A stretch of 41,507 nucleotides of DNA from positions 1 to 41,507 of the forward strand of contig CALUIS010000025.1 in NCBI GenBank assembly GCA_944320765.1, read 5' to 3'. Position 1 is the first letter of the stretch, and each line of letters opens with the position of its first letter. Of this stretch, positions 18,843 to 27,963 are shown one piece after another. This stretch comes from an uncultured Paraprevotella sp. (GTDB taxonomy: Bacteria > Bacteroidota > Bacteroidia > Bacteroidales > Bacteroidaceae). The notes below the pieces were generated by a model. The model saw only the letters and a list, made by a program, of their open reading frames with translations. It was not told where the DNA came from and searched no databases. A program made the translations under genes and the position numbers.

Positions 18843-19304
18843 TTACTTCTCGTCCACGGAATACGTGAACTTGAGCGTGGCCAGCTCATACTGGAAAATC
18901 TCTTCCGGCTTGAAAAAGCGGGACAGCTCCGCCGCCGCGTTCTCCGGCGAATCCGAAGTGTGGACGATATTCTGCTGGTTGCTCATGCAGTAGTCCCCGC
19001 GAATCGTGCCCGGATCGGCATTCCGCCCGTTCGTGGAACCGGTCATGGCCCGTACGACCTGCACGGCCTCCACACCCTCCAGACAACAGGCGATGACGGG
19101 AGTGGCCATCATGGAATCCTTCAAGGTGCGGAAGAAAGGCTTTTCACGCAGATGGGCGTAATGCTCGTCCAAAATCTCATCTGTCAATTGCATCATCTTC
19201 ATGCCGGCCAACCTCAGTCCTCTCTTCTCAAAACGGTTGATGATTTCTCCCACAAGCCCCCTCTGCACTGCCGAAGGTTTCAATAAGACCAAGGTTTGTT
19301 CCAT
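18843..19304 (-). CDS. ndk: Nucleoside-diphosphate kinase
   Basis: 153 residues, the normal length. It transfers the gamma phosphate between nucleoside triphosphates and diphosphates in the cytoplasm through a phosphohistidine. Motifs: LLKPSAVQRGLVGEI at the N-terminus, AMTGSTNGRNADPGTIRGDY, and the active-site His in NIVHTSDSPENA. The insert around LTDEILDEHYAHLREKPFF is typical. Its own promoter lies at 19364-19394. Confidence 0.97.
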   Translation of the reverse strand: MEQTLVLLKPSAVQRGLVGEIINRFEKRGLRLAGMKMMQLTDEILDEHYAHLREKPFFRTLKDSMMATPVIACCLEGVEAVQVVRAMTGSTNGRNADPGTIRGDYCMSNQQNIVHTSDSPENAAAELSRFFKPEEIFQYELATLKFTYSVDEK

Positions 19305-19363
19305 GCGACTTAGATTTTTCAGATTTGACCTATTGTGTAGTGTCTTTCAAACACTAACGGGCG

Positions 19364-19394
19364 CAAAGATAACCTTTTCATAACAAAAAGCCAA
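19364..19394 (-). promoter_or_regulatory. Promoter of ndk
   Basis: Minus strand: -33 TTG (19394-19392), 20-bp spacer, -7 TATCTTTG (19371-19364). The leader of about 50 nt contains a small hairpin (AGTGT...ACACT, 19338-19354). Confidence 0.82.
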
Positions 19395-19404
19395 GGAAAT
19401 TAAC

Positions 19405-19433
19405 AAAAAAGCACGTCCCGACGGCTCTTTTTT
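19405..19433 (-). terminator. Rho-independent terminator overlapping the recG stop
   Basis: On the minus strand AAAAAGAGCCGT, loop CGGG, ACGTGC and TTTTTT form an A/T-flanked stem with small bulges directly at the recG TAA (19434-19432). Confidence 0.6.
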
Positions 19434-21525
19434 AAGAAATGGCACTCCAATCCACCCAATCTTTCTTCAGTTTGTTGAACTGCCGCCACAAGATTTCGTT
19501 CTTTGCCGCAGCGCAGTGCGGGTCGTCATCCAGGACTTTCCCGGCCATTTCCCGGGCCAGTTGCACAAGCTGCCCGTCCCGGGCCAGATCGGCCAACCGC
19601 AAGGTGAAGGCGACTCCGCTTTGCTGGGTTCCTTCCAGATCTCCCGGCCCGCGGAGCTTCAGGTCTGCCTCGGCTATCTCGAAGCCATCGTTGGTCTCGG
19701 TCATGATCTGGATGCGTTTGCGGGTATCGGCAGACAGCTGGTATTTCGTCACCAAGATGCAATAAGACTGGTCGGCACCGCGCCCCACCCGTCCCCGCAG
19801 CTGGTGCAGCTGCGCCAGCCCGAACCGCTCGGCGTTCTCGATGACCATCACCGACGCGTTGGGCACGTTGACCCCCACTTCTATCACCGTCGTGGCCACC
19901 AGGATCTGGGTCTTTCCGGAGATGAAGTCCTGCATCTCCGCCTCTTTCTCGGCCGGCTTCATCTTCCCGTGTACCCGGCTGATCTTGTATTCCGGCAGGT
20001 CGCGGCACAACTGCTCGTACCCGTCCTCCAGGTTCTTGATGTCCATCTTCTCGCTCTCCTTGATCAAAGGATATACCACGTACGCCTGCCGCCCCTCGTC
20101 CAGCTGGGAACGGATTCCCCGGTAAAGACTTTCCCGGCGGTTGTCAAACTGGTGCAACGTCTGGATAGGCTTGCGCCCCGGCGGAAGCTCGTCGATGACG
20201 GAGACATCAAGGTCGCCGTACAACGTCATGGCCAGCGTCCGGGGAATCGGCGTGGCCGTCATGACCAGCACATGGGGCGGGTTGTCGTTCTTGCTCCACA
20301 GCCGGGCCCGCTGCGCCACGCCGAAACGGTGCTGCTCATCGATGACCACCATGCCCAACGACTTGAAACGCACCGTGTCTTCCAGCACGGCATGGGTGCC
20401 CACCAGCACCTGCACCCCGCCCGTTTCCAGCCCGTCCAGCACACACTGCCGCCGCCTGCCTTTCACCGTCCCGGTCAGCAGCTCCACCCGCACCGGGAGG
20501 CCCGCCAACAGGCTCTGGAACGTCGCGTAATGCTGTTCCGCCAGTATCTCCGTCGGGGCCATAATGCAAGCCTGATAACCATTATCCAGCGCAATCAGCA
20601 TGCTCATCAGGGCCACCAGCGTCTTCCCGCTGCCCACGTCGCCCTGCAGCAAGCGATTCATCTGTCGTCCACTGCCCATGTCGTGACGGATTTCCCGGAT
20701 GACCCGCTTTTGCGCCCCCGTCAGCTCGAACGGCAGCTTCTTCCCGTAAAACTCATGGAACAGCTCTCCCACGCGGGAGAACACATAGCTCCGGTATTTC
20801 TGACGGCGGTCGCGCGCATACCTTATTATATTGAGCTGGATGTAGAACAGTTCCTCGAACTTCAGCCGGAAACGCGCCTTCCGCAAGTCTTCCGCACACG
20901 TGGGATAATGGATGTGGCGGAGCGCCTCGTCCAACGACACCAGATGCAGGGAACTGACCAGATATTCCGGCAAGGTCTCCGGAAGGGGGTCGAGCCGTTC
21001 CAGCAAGGTCGCCGTGAAATGTTCCAAGGAACGGGAATTCAGCCCCGCGCGCTTCATCTTCTCCGTGGTCGTATAATAAGGCTGAAGCCCCATGGCGTTC
21101 AACCGGAGGCTGTCCGCCGGCTCCACGTCCGGATGGGCGATGTTGATGCGCCCGTTGAACGCGCTCGGCCGCCCGAACACGATATAGTCCGTGCGCGTCT
21201 TGTAAACAGACATGACATACTTGATGCCGTTGAACCACACCAAGTCGATGATGCCCTGCCCGTCGGTGAAATGAGCCACCAGGCGGCGCTTCCGTCCCTC
21301 GCCCTCCGTGTCGAAACTCAGGATCTGCCCGCGGACCTGCACGTAGGGCATGTCCGCTGTCAGCTCATGGATGTAATACAGGCGCGAGCGGTCGATATGC
21401 TTGTAAGGGAAGGTATAAAGCAAATCATGCAGTGTGCGGATTTGCAGTTCGTCCGCCAGCAGCTGGGCCCGTTTGGGTCCCACCCCCGGCAGGTATTTCA
21501 CGTCTTGGTGTTCCAGGTCCATCAT
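19432..21525 (-). CDS. recG: ATP-dependent DNA helicase RecG
   Basis: 697 residues, the family's length. RecG reverses stalled replication forks and branch-migrates Holliday junctions. The N-terminal wedge/OB domain (about 1-230) includes YLPGVGPKRAQLL. Helicase motifs: GDVGSGKT (Walker A), VIDEQHRFG (motif II), MTATPIPRT (motif III) and QLRGRVGRG (motif VI). A second Met one codon in is an alternative start. It begins 3 nt after the ispD stop, so the two are co-transcribed. Confidence 0.97.
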   Translation of the reverse strand: MMDLEHQDVKYLPGVGPKRAQLLADELQIRTLHDLLYTFPYKHIDRSRLYYIHELTADMPYVQVRGQILSFDTEGEGRKRRLVAHFTDGQGIIDLVWFNGIKYVMSVYKTRTDYIVFGRPSAFNGRINIAHPDVEPADSLRLNAMGLQPYYTTTEKMKRAGLNSRSLEHFTATLLERLDPLPETLPEYLVSSLHLVSLDEALRHIHYPTCAEDLRKARFRLKFEELFYIQLNIIRYARDRRQKYRSYVFSRVGELFHEFYGKKLPFELTGAQKRVIREIRHDMGSGRQMNRLLQGDVGSGKTLVALMSMLIALDNGYQACIMAPTEILAEQHYATFQSLLAGLPVRVELLTGTVKGRRRQCVLDGLETGGVQVLVGTHAVLEDTVRFKSLGMVVIDEQHRFGVAQRARLWSKNDNPPHVLVMTATPIPRTLAMTLYGDLDVSVIDELPPGRKPIQTLHQFDNRRESLYRGIRSQLDEGRQAYVVYPLIKESEKMDIKNLEDGYEQLCRDLPEYKISRVHGKMKPAEKEAEMQDFISGKTQILVATTVIEVGVNVPNASVMVIENAERFGLAQLHQLRGRVGRGADQSYCILVTKYQLSADTRKRIQIMTETNDGFEIAEADLKLRGPGDLEGTQQSGVAFTLRLADLARDGQLVQLAREMAGKVLDDDPHCAAAKNEILWRQFNKLKKDWVDWSAIS

Positions 21526-21528
21526 ACG

Positions 21529-22203
21529 TCAAACGGATAAGACGGCCTCGGCCACCTTCAGGTCGAACGGGGTGGTGATCTTGATGTTTTCCCGGTTTCC
21601 GTCCACCAGTTCCACTTTCACGCCCATCGCCTCCACCACCGACGCGTCATCCGTAAAGGCCGGCGTATAAGCCTGCCGGTAGGCGGACTTCAGGAGGCGG
21701 GCCTTGAAGGTCTGGGGGGTCTGCACCAAACGGTAGCCGTCGCGGGGGACGGTCTGGCTGCCGCCCGGCTCCAGCCTACGCAACGTCTCCACCACCGGCA
21801 CCGCCGGCACCGCGGCACCGCACCGGTCCGCCGCCTCGAAGCAAGCCGCCATGACCTCCCGGCTGACGAACGGGCGCACCCCGTCGTGGACGGCCACGAG
21901 CGCGTCCGGCTCATCGTCCGGCACCCAGGCCAGCCCATGGGCCACGGAATGGAAACGGGTCTCGCCGCCGTCAGCCAGCCGGCAAGGCACGTCGAAACGG
22001 TATTCCCGGCACAAGTCCCGCCAATAGTCCTGCTGGGACACCGGCAGCACCAAAATGAGTCCCATGGCCGCATCATAGGCATGGAACGCCTCCAGCGTCC
22101 GCATCAGCACGGGACGCCCGCCCACGGGAATGAACTGCTTCGGGATGTCCCCTCCCATGCGCAGCCCCTTCCCGCCGGCCACGACCACCACGTATTTTCT
22201 CAT
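21529..22203 (-). CDS. ispD: 2-C-methyl-D-erythritol 4-phosphate cytidylyltransferase
   Basis: 224 residues. It joins CTP and methylerythritol phosphate in the MEP pathway to isoprenoids. Motifs: the glycine-rich CTP loop [33 protein letters not shown] and [11 protein letters not shown]. The ATG overlaps the DJ-1-like gene by 4 bp (ATGA type). PdxJ, in the same gene string, also uses a deoxyxylulose-phosphate-derived route, so the two share the precursor DXP. That grouping may be coincidental. Confidence 0.96.
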   Translation of the reverse strand: MRKYVVVVAGGKGLRMGGDIPKQFIPVGGRPVLMRTLEAFHAYDAAMGLILVLPVSQQDYWRDLCREYRFDVPCRLADGGETRFHSVAHGLAWVPDDEPDALVAVHDGVRPFVSREVMAACFEAADRCGAAVPAVPVVETLRRLEPGGSQTVPRDGYRLVQTPQTFKARLLKSAYRQAYTPAFTDDASVVEAMGVKVELVDGNRENIKITTPFDLKVAEAVLSV

Positions 22204-22760
22204 CGCGACACCTCGTTATACAACATGCCGTCCCTCACGGCCCCGGCCTTTTCCTTCCCCGCCAGGCGTTCCGCGATGGCATAGCCGAACTCAAAGACCG
22301 CCGCCGGCCCTTTTCCCGTGATGAACTGCCCGTCCTGCTCCACCAGGGTCCCCGTATAGGTCGCCCCCTCCAGGTTCTCCTCGAATCCCGGGTAGCATGT
22401 GGCTTTCAGGCCTTTCAACAAGCCCATCCGGCCGTACACCAACGGGGCGGCGCAGATGGCGGCCAAGGGTTTCCCGGCCTTGTATTGCCGCATGATGCCC
22501 TCGGCCAGGCCCTCGTGGGCGGCCAGGTTGTACGCGCCGGGCAGACCGCCGGGCAACACGAGCATCGCCGCGGCGGAATAGTCCACTTCCGCCTCCAGCA
22601 TGTCCGCTTCCACACGGATGCCGTGCGCCCCTTTCACCATCTTGTCGCCCGTCACGGACACAATCGACACGTCCACTCCCGCACGGCGCAAGATATCCAC
22701 TACCGCCAAGGCCTCCACCTCTTCGGTGCCTTCGGCAAAAAACAAATACACTTTTTCCAT
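22200..22760 (-). CDS. DJ-1/PfpI family protein (YajL-like)
   Basis: 186 residues. DJ-1/ThiJ fold with [14 protein letters not shown] at the N-terminus (conserved Glu), [12 protein letters not shown], and the nucleophile Cys in [11 protein letters not shown]. Members are stress-linked chaperones or proposed deglycases; the biochemical role of this one cannot be read from sequence. It overlaps ispD by 4 bp and starts 17 nt after the mechanosensitive-channel gene. Confidence 0.93.
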   Translation of the reverse strand: MEKVYLFFAEGTEEVEALAVVDILRRAGVDVSIVSVTGDKMVKGAHGIRVEADMLEAEVDYSAAAMLVLPGGLPGAYNLAAHEGLAEGIMRQYKAGKPLAAICAAPLVYGRMGLLKGLKATCYPGFEENLEGATYTGTLVEQDGQFITGKGPAAVFEFGYAIAERLAGKEKAGAVRDGMLYNEVSR

Positions 22761-22777
22761 CTCTTCCTATTTTTGAG

Positions 22778-24058
22778 TTAAGAATCCACAGTTCCACTCC
22801 CCACGGCTTCCCGCACGTCCGCGCCCGAAGGCGACTGGAACACGCGCAACCCGAACTCCGGAATCACAGCCAGCACATGGTCGAACACATCGGCCTGTAT
22901 GCCCTCAAACGGCACCCACTCCTTGACGGTGGAGAAGAAATACAGTTCCACCGGTATGCCCTTGTCCGTAGGCTGCAGGTGGCGCACCATGCAATGCAGG
23001 TCCGGGTTCGTGACGGGCAGGCTATGCAGGTAGGCCGTCAGGTAGGCCCTGAACACGCCTAAGTTGGTCTGCCGCCTCCCGTTGACCTTCACGCTGTCGT
23101 CTATGCCATGGGATTGGTTATATTCTTTCAAGTCGTTCTCCTTCCCGTCGATATAATCCCTCAGCAGGCTGATTTTCCGGAACCGCTCCAGCATCTCGGG
23201 CGTGCAGAACCGCACGCTGGTCATGTCGATGTTCACCGACCGCTTGATGCGCCGCCCGCCGCTCTCCCGCATGGCGTTCCAGTTCTGGAAGGAGTCGCTG
23301 ACCAAGGCATACGGCGGTATCGTGGTCACCGTGTTGTCCCAGTTGCGCACCTTCACCGTGTTCAGCGTCACCTCGGTGACGATGCCGTCCGCGTCGTACT
23401 TGGGCATCTTGATCCAGTCGCCCACCTTCAGCATCTCGTTGGCCGACAGCTGGATGCCGCTGACAAAGCCCATGATGCTGTCCTTGAACACCAACATCAG
23501 CACCGCCGCAGAAGCCCCCAACCCCGCCAGGAGCGACACGGGGTCCTTGTCTATCACTTCGCTCAGTATCACGATGCCGCCCACGAACCATATCACCACC
23601 TGAAACGTCTGCAGCATACTCTTCAGCGGGCGGTTGCGGAAACTCTCCCTGTCGCTGTAAATGCTGTAAACCGCATTAAGGAAAGCATGGGCGAAAGAGA
23701 GAAACGCCAGGACGATGAACACAAAACAAATGCGCTGCACGAAGTCCACCGCCCACAACGTGGAGTCGGCAAAAACAGAAGGAATGAACACATAGATGAC
23801 CACCGGCATCACCATGTGGCTGAGCCGCACCATCACCTTGTGGTCGAACACCACGTCATCCCACTTGGCTTTCGTATGCCGCACCACCTTGGCCACGGCC
23901 TTCAGGACGACATGGCGGCAGGCCAGGTCGGCCGCATAAGCCACGCCCCCCAAAACGAGCAAGGCCAACAAGTGCGACACCACCGTGGCCAAGCCCGCCC
24001 CCGCTCCCCACGACAGCAGGACGCCCGTTATCTGTTCCAGCAAATTCCAGTCCTTCAT
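22778..24058 (-). CDS. Small-conductance mechanosensitive channel (MscS family, YbdG-like)
   Basis: 426 residues. About five membrane segments in residues 20-190 are followed by the pore helix and MscS beta domain (about 180-290: LAGLGASAAVLMLVFKDS, GFVSGIQLSANEMLKVGDWI) and a soluble C-terminal domain. Such channels in the inner membrane open on membrane stretch and release solutes during hypo-osmotic shock. The long N-terminal membrane part and the insert KISLLRDYIDGKENDLKEYN fit the YbdG subgroup. It lies 26 nt after pdxJ. Confidence 0.93.
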   Translation of the reverse strand: MKDWNLLEQITGVLLSWGAGAGLATVVSHLLALLVLGGVAYAADLACRHVVLKAVAKVVRHTKAKWDDVVFDHKVMVRLSHMVMPVVIYVFIPSVFADSTLWAVDFVQRICFVFIVLAFLSFAHAFLNAVYSIYSDRESFRNRPLKSMLQTFQVVIWFVGGIVILSEVIDKDPVSLLAGLGASAAVLMLVFKDSIMGFVSGIQLSANEMLKVGDWIKMPKYDADGIVTEVTLNTVKVRNWDNTVTTIPPYALVSDSFQNWNAMRESGGRRIKRSVNIDMTSVRFCTPEMLERFRKISLLRDYIDGKENDLKEYNQSHGIDDSVKVNGRRQTNLGVFRAYLTAYLHSLPVTNPDLHCMVRHLQPTDKGIPVELYFFSTVKEWVPFEGIQADVFDHVLAVIPEFGLRVFQSPSGADVREAVGSGTVDS

Positions 24059-24084
24059 CTTCCCAGCTTACTTGCGTCCCCCGG

Positions 24085-24798
24085 TCAGGCCAGGCACTCC
24101 AGATAACGCCGGATGGTCTCTTCCAGCCCCAGATACAAGGCGTCGCAGATCAGCGCATGGCCTATGCTCACCTCATCCAGCCCGGCAATTTGGGCGTGCA
24201 TGTATTTCAGGTTCTCCAGGCTCAGGTCATGGCCGGCGTTGACCCCCAGCCCCAAGCTCTTGGCCACCCGGGCCGCCTCCACGAAAGGCGCGACGGCCGC
24301 TTCAGGACCGGCGGCATAGGCCGAGGCGTAAGGCTCGGTGTACAGTTCCACCCGGTCGGCACCGGCCTTGGCCGCATATTCCACCATCTCCGGCTCGGCA
24401 TTGACAAAGATGGAGGTGCGGATGCCCTTTTCCTTGAACTCTCCCACGATTTCCGTCAGGAAAGCCAGGTTTTTCTTCGTGTCCCAGCCGGCGTTCGAGG
24501 TAATCTGGTCCGGGGCGTCCGGCACCAGCGTCACCTGGGTCGGCCGTATCTTCAGCACCAGGTCGTTGAACTTGGCTATAGGATTGCCTTCGATGTTGAA
24601 TTCCGTGCGTAGCACTGCCTTCAGGTCATACACGTCCTGGTAGCGGATATGCCGCTCGTCGGGCCGGGGATGCACCGTAATGCCCTGCGCCCCGAACTTC
24701 TCGCAGTCCAACGCCACCCGCACCACGTCCGGGTTGTTGCCTCCCCGTGCGTTGCGTACCGTGGCCACCTTATTAATGTTCACGCTTAACTTTGTCAT
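24085..24798 (-). CDS. pdxJ: Pyridoxine 5'-phosphate synthase
   Basis: 237 residues from the ATG at 24798. An upstream extension of the frame is rejected because the -7 promoter box at 24832-24839 lies so close. It condenses 3-amino-2-oxopropyl phosphate with 1-deoxyxylulose 5-phosphate to pyridoxine phosphate in the DXP-dependent vitamin B6 pathway. Motifs: [35 protein letters not shown] and [12 protein letters not shown], with the catalytic His and Glu positions kept. It leads the gene string pdxJ-mscS-DJ1-ispD-recG and is divergent from nadK. Confidence 0.97.
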   Translation of the reverse strand: MTKLSVNINKVATVRNARGGNNPDVVRVALDCEKFGAQGITVHPRPDERHIRYQDVYDLKAVLRTEFNIEGNPIAKFNDLVLKIRPTQVTLVPDAPDQITSNAGWDTKKNLAFLTEIVGEFKEKGIRTSIFVNAEPEMVEYAAKAGADRVELYTEPYASAYAAGPEAAVAPFVEAARVAKSLGLGVNAGHDLSLENLKYMHAQIAGLDEVSIGHALICDALYLGLEETIRRYLECLA

Positions 24799-24831
24799 GG
24801 CTCTTTTGATTATTATGTTGTCACTGGTAGG

Positions 24832-24839
24832 CAAAGTTA
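24832..24839 (-). promoter_or_regulatory. Probable -7 element for pdxJ
   Basis: TAACTTTG on the minus strand, 33 nt before the pdxJ ATG. No good -33 TTG at the expected distance. It lies 11 bp from the opposing nadK -7 box, so the two promoters share this 45-bp region. Confidence 0.55.
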
Positions 24840-24850
24840 GAAAAAAATAC

Positions 24851-24858
24851 TATATTTG
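24851..24858 (+). promoter_or_regulatory. Probable -7 element for nadK
   Basis: TATATTTG on the plus strand, 42 nt before the nadK ATG. No clear -33 element. Its presence argues against a nadK start at the TTG at 24856, which lies inside it. Confidence 0.6.
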
Positions 24859-24900
24859 CGAGTTCATAAAGCAGTAAAAGTATCAATTAATCCTATCCGG

Positions 24901-25785
24901 ATGGCAGAGCAACTCAAATTCGCCTTGTTCGGCAACGTGTACCAAGCCAAAAAATCCGCCTCGGTCAGGCAGCTCATCTCCTTGCTGGCCGGACGCGGGG
25001 CAAAGCTCTACGTAGAGTCCGAATTCTACAACTACCTCACCCGCGACCTCGGCTTCAGGTTCCGCCCCGACGGGGTCGTCACCGGCCGCGACTTCTATGC
25101 GGACATCGCCGTGAGCATGGGCGGGGACGGCACGTTCCTGGCCACGGCCAGCCGGGTGGGCGACAAACGCATCCCCATCCTGGGCATCAACATGGGGCGG
25201 CTCGGGTTCCTGGCCGACGTTTCCCCGGACGAGATCGGGGAATGCATCGACGACATCTACAACCATACGTACAAGATAGAGGAACGGAGCGTCATCGAGG
25301 TGCAGTACGAAGGGCCGCGCCTGGCGGGCTATCCGTTCGCCCTCAACGAGGTGGCCGTGCTCAAGCGGGACAACTCCTCCATGATTTCCATCCGCGTGGA
25401 AATCGACGGCGAGTTCCTGGCCACCTACCAGGCCGACGGGCTCATCATCAACACGCCCACCGGCTCCACGGGCTATGCCCTGAGCGTGGGCGGCCCCGTC
25501 ATCGTGCCCCAGTCCGGCACGTTCTGCATCACGCCCGTGGCCTCGCACAGCCTCAACGCCCGCCCCATCACGTTCCGCGACCAAGCCCGGCTCACGCTGT
25601 CCGTGGAGTCGCGCAACCACAATTTCCTTGTGGCCATCGACGGGCGGAGCGAGGCCTGCACCGAGGCCACCCGCCTCCATCTCCGCCGCGCACCTTATAA
25701 TATAAAGGTGCTGCAGCGCAAGAGCCATTCGTTCTACTCCACCCTGCGCGAGAAACTCATGTGGGGCACAGACCCCAGGGAATGA
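24901..25785 (+). CDS. nadK: NAD kinase
   Basis: 294 residues from the ATG at 24901. It phosphorylates NAD to NADP in the cytoplasm. Motifs: MGGDGTFLATASRV (nucleotide-binding GGDGT), GINMGRLGFLADV, LNEVAVLKR (Asn-Glu) and INTPTGSTGYALSVGGP (the family signature). The stop overlaps the ATG of the ABC transporter (ATGA at 25782-25785), so the two are co-translated. Confidence 0.97.
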   Translation: MAEQLKFALFGNVYQAKKSASVRQLISLLAGRGAKLYVESEFYNYLTRDLGFRFRPDGVVTGRDFYADIAVSMGGDGTFLATASRVGDKRIPILGINMGRLGFLADVSPDEIGECIDDIYNHTYKIEERSVIEVQYEGPRLAGYPFALNEVAVLKRDNSSMISIRVEIDGEFLATYQADGLIINTPTGSTGYALSVGGPVIVPQSGTFCITPVASHSLNARPITFRDQARLTLSVESRNHNFLVAIDGRSEACTEATRLHLRRAPYNIKVLQRKSHSFYSTLREKLMWGTDPRE

Positions 25786-27452
25786 AGATGCTGAAGTCGC
25801 TGCTCCATACCCCGTCAGGATATTCCACCCGCCGCCTGCTGCAATGGCTGTGGGGCATCCTGCGCCACCACCGGCTGCAGGCCGGCATCAACACCTTGCT
25901 GGGATGCCTGACGGTGTGCCTGGACTTCGCGTTCATCTGGGCCACCAAGCGCACCATCGACATCGCCACCCACCAAACGCCCGGCCAGCTGTCCGCGGCG
26001 GCAGCCCTGCTCGTGGGCATCCTGCTCAGCCAGCTGTGCATCGGCTTCGCGTCCCGCTGGGTGAAGGCCATCCTGGGAGTGAAGGCGCAGAACCACATGC
26101 AGCTGTCCTATTTCGACCGCCTGCTGCACAGCGAGTGGCAGGACCGCAACCGCCGCCACAGCGGCGACATCCTCAACCGGTTGGAACGCGACGTGCTGGA
26201 CGTGGTGAACACCGTCACGGAAACCGTACCCTCCATGGCCGCCGTATGCCTCCGCCTGCTCGGCGCCTTCTTCTTCCTGTACGCCATGGATGCCACCCTG
26301 GCCTGCACGGCCGTGGCCATCATCCCGCTTTTCATGCTCCTGAGCAAGCTCTACATGCGGAAGATGCGGCGGCTGACCCGCGACATCCGGGACACCGACA
26401 GCCGCGTGCAAAGCCTGTTGCAGGAGACGATACAGCACCAGATGGTCGTCCAGACCATGGAACGACAGTCCACGATGGTACGGCGGCTGGACCAGATCCA
26501 GCGGCACCTTCGCGGCCAAGTGAGGACACGCACGCTTTTCTCCTCCACCTCCGCCGCCCTGCTCAGCGCCGGCTTCATGGGCTGCTACCTCTTCGCCTTC
26601 CTTTGGGGGGCCGTCCGCCTGCACGAAGGCACCATCACCTACGGCATGATGATTGCCTTCATCCAGCTGGTGGGGCAAATCCAGGGGCCGTTCCGCGACA
26701 TGACCCGCTTCATCCCCGTCTTCGTGGGCGCGTTCACCGCCGGGGAGCGCCTCATGCAGCTGGAAGAGATTCCGCTGGAAAAGAAAAAGGCGCAAAAGGA
26801 GTTCCGCTCCACGCCCGGCGTCCTCTTCCGCCGGGTCACTTGCTCGTACGCCCCCGGAAGCCGCCGCATACTGGAAGACTTCAGCTACGATTTCCCGCCG
26901 GGAAGCCATACGGCGGTCGTAGGCGAGACCGGCGCGGGGAAGACCACCCTGATACGCCTCATGCTGGCCCTGCTCCGCCCCACGTCCGGCGAAATCCTGC
27001 TGTACGACGGGACGGAACAGGTCCCATGCGACGCCGGCACGCGCTCCCATTTCACATACGTCCCCCAGGGGAACACACTCTTCAGCGGCACCATCCGCGA
27101 CAACCTCCTGATGGGCGCCCCCCGGGCCACGGAGGAGGAGATGCGGGCGGCACTTTCCGACGCCTGCGCCGGCTTCGTGTTCCAGCTGCCCCAAGGGCTG
27201 GACAGCCGCTGCGGCGAGCAAGGCACCGGACTGAGCGAGGGGCAGGCCCAGCGCATCGCCATCGCCCGCGCCCTGCTGCGCCCGGGCGGCATCCTCCTCT
27301 TCGATGAGGCCACCTCGGCCCTCGACACGGAGACCGAAAGGCAGCTTTGGCGGAACATCACCCGCCGCTGCGGGGGGAAGACCCTGATTTTCGTCACCCA
27401 CCGCACGGAAATCATCACGCCCGGCACGCGGGTCCTTCATATCTCAAAATAA
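25782..27452 (+). CDS. ABC half-transporter, membrane domain fused to ATPase
   Basis: 556 residues from the ATG at 25782, chosen for its 4-bp overlap with nadK. An N-terminal exporter-type membrane domain (about 20-310, six membrane segments) is followed by an ATPase (about 330-556): GETGAGKTTL (Walker A), YVPQGNTLFSGTIRDN (Q loop), LSEGQAQRIAIARALL (signature), ILLFDEATSALD (Walker B and D loop) and FVTHR (H loop). All are intact. It would work as a homodimer or with a partner, exporting lipid, peptide or drug-like substrates; the cargo is unknown. The B12-riboswitch promoter begins 13 nt after its stop and reads in the same direction. Confidence 0.93.
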   Translation: MKMLKSLLHTPSGYSTRRLLQWLWGILRHHRLQAGINTLLGCLTVCLDFAFIWATKRTIDIATHQTPGQLSAAAALLVGILLSQLCIGFASRWVKAILGVKAQNHMQLSYFDRLLHSEWQDRNRRHSGDILNRLERDVLDVVNTVTETVPSMAAVCLRLLGAFFFLYAMDATLACTAVAIIPLFMLLSKLYMRKMRRLTRDIRDTDSRVQSLLQETIQHQMVVQTMERQSTMVRRLDQIQRHLRGQVRTRTLFSSTSAALLSAGFMGCYLFAFLWGAVRLHEGTITYGMMIAFIQLVGQIQGPFRDMTRFIPVFVGAFTAGERLMQLEEIPLEKKKAQKEFRSTPGVLFRRVTCSYAPGSRRILEDFSYDFPPGSHTAVVGETGAGKTTLIRLMLALLRPTSGEILLYDGTEQVPCDAGTRSHFTYVPQGNTLFSGTIRDNLLMGAPRATEEEMRAALSDACAGFVFQLPQGLDSRCGEQGTGLSEGQAQRIAIARALLRPGGILLFDEATSALDTETERQLWRNITRRCGGKTLIFVTHRTEIITPGTRVLHISK

Positions 27453-27464
27453 GCGGGGGAAAAC

Positions 27465-27495
27465 TTGCCCGTCCCGCCCGAAAGCACTATCTTTG
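27465..27495 (+). promoter_or_regulatory. Promoter of the cobalamin-riboswitch transcript
   Basis: -33 TTG (27465-27467), 20-bp spacer, -7 TATCTTTG (27488-27495): an exact Bacteroidetes-type promoter. Transcription should start near 27502, directly before the riboswitch. Confidence 0.85.
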
Positions 27496-27499
27496 CAGG

Positions 27500-27690
27500 G
27501 TCAGGGGTGTCCCGTGCCGCCGACCGGCGCACGGGATGAAAAGGGAATCGGGTGGAAGTCCCGGACAGTCCCGCTGCTGTGATTTCCAAGAACGTATCAA
27601 AAGCAAGACTTACGCCACTGCCTCGCACGAAAGAGGTCGGGAAGGCTTTTTGATACGGGAATAAGTCAGAAAACCTGCCTTTGGCAACCG
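27500..27690 (+). ncRNA. Cobalamin (adenosylcobalamin-class) riboswitch
   Basis: The conserved core is plain: AAAAGGGAATCGGGTGGAAG, then TCCCGGACAGTCCCGCTGCT followed by GTGA, then GCCACTG, GGGAAGGC and the B12-box form AGTCAGAAAACCTGCC (27664-27679). A stem-forming insert near 27512-27542 (GTCCCGTG with CACGGGAT) and a second insert (GTATCAAAAG with CTTTTTGATAC) fit known peripheral helices. These RNAs bind cobalamin derivatives and usually repress B12 uptake or synthesis genes. Here no such gene follows on the plus strand before a terminator at 27964-28005. Confidence 0.93.
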
Positions 27691-27733
27691 TGGTTTCCCG
27701 CTTCGAGGGTTAGGCGGAGATTCCCCCAAGGTG

Positions 27734-27803
27734 TCCCATGTTTACGCACGGCATTCCACGCGTCCGCCACCGGCGGAACGCACAATGCCGCAAGGCCATG
27801 GGA
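27734..27803 (+). ncRNA. Three-part stem structure downstream of the riboswitch
   Basis: Nested pairing: TCCCATG (27734-27740) with CATGGGA (27797-27803); CGGCATT (27749-27755) with AATGCCG (27784-27790); TCCGCC (27763-27768) with GGCGGA (27772-27777) around an ACC loop. It could be the expression platform or the body of a small RNA. A 32-codon, Arg-rich frame starting at 27738 has a spaced AAGG and its ATG lies inside the outer stem. It resembles no protein I know and is not called as a gene. Confidence 0.5.
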
Positions 27804-27963
27804 ATACGCCCGTCCCCACGCCATCCGTACTTCTAACCCTTGTCCGGCAGGCCGAAGCGATTCGCCCTCGCGCCCGCGCCTTATACTATCTGCTATCAAT
27901 CCATGCGGGTGCGCGGAAAAACGTACGGGAATGGCAAGGACCGGCGGAAAAGCCATATTCCAA

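Noticed and set aside
24856..24900. Upstream TTG start for NAD kinase
   Set aside because: The TTG lies inside the predicted -7 promoter box, and the ATG at 24901 gives a normal family N-terminus.
27666..27956. Minus-strand 96-codon frame opposite the riboswitch end
   Set aside because: It covers the B12 box in antisense, has no promoter or family resemblance, and ends inside the aptamer.
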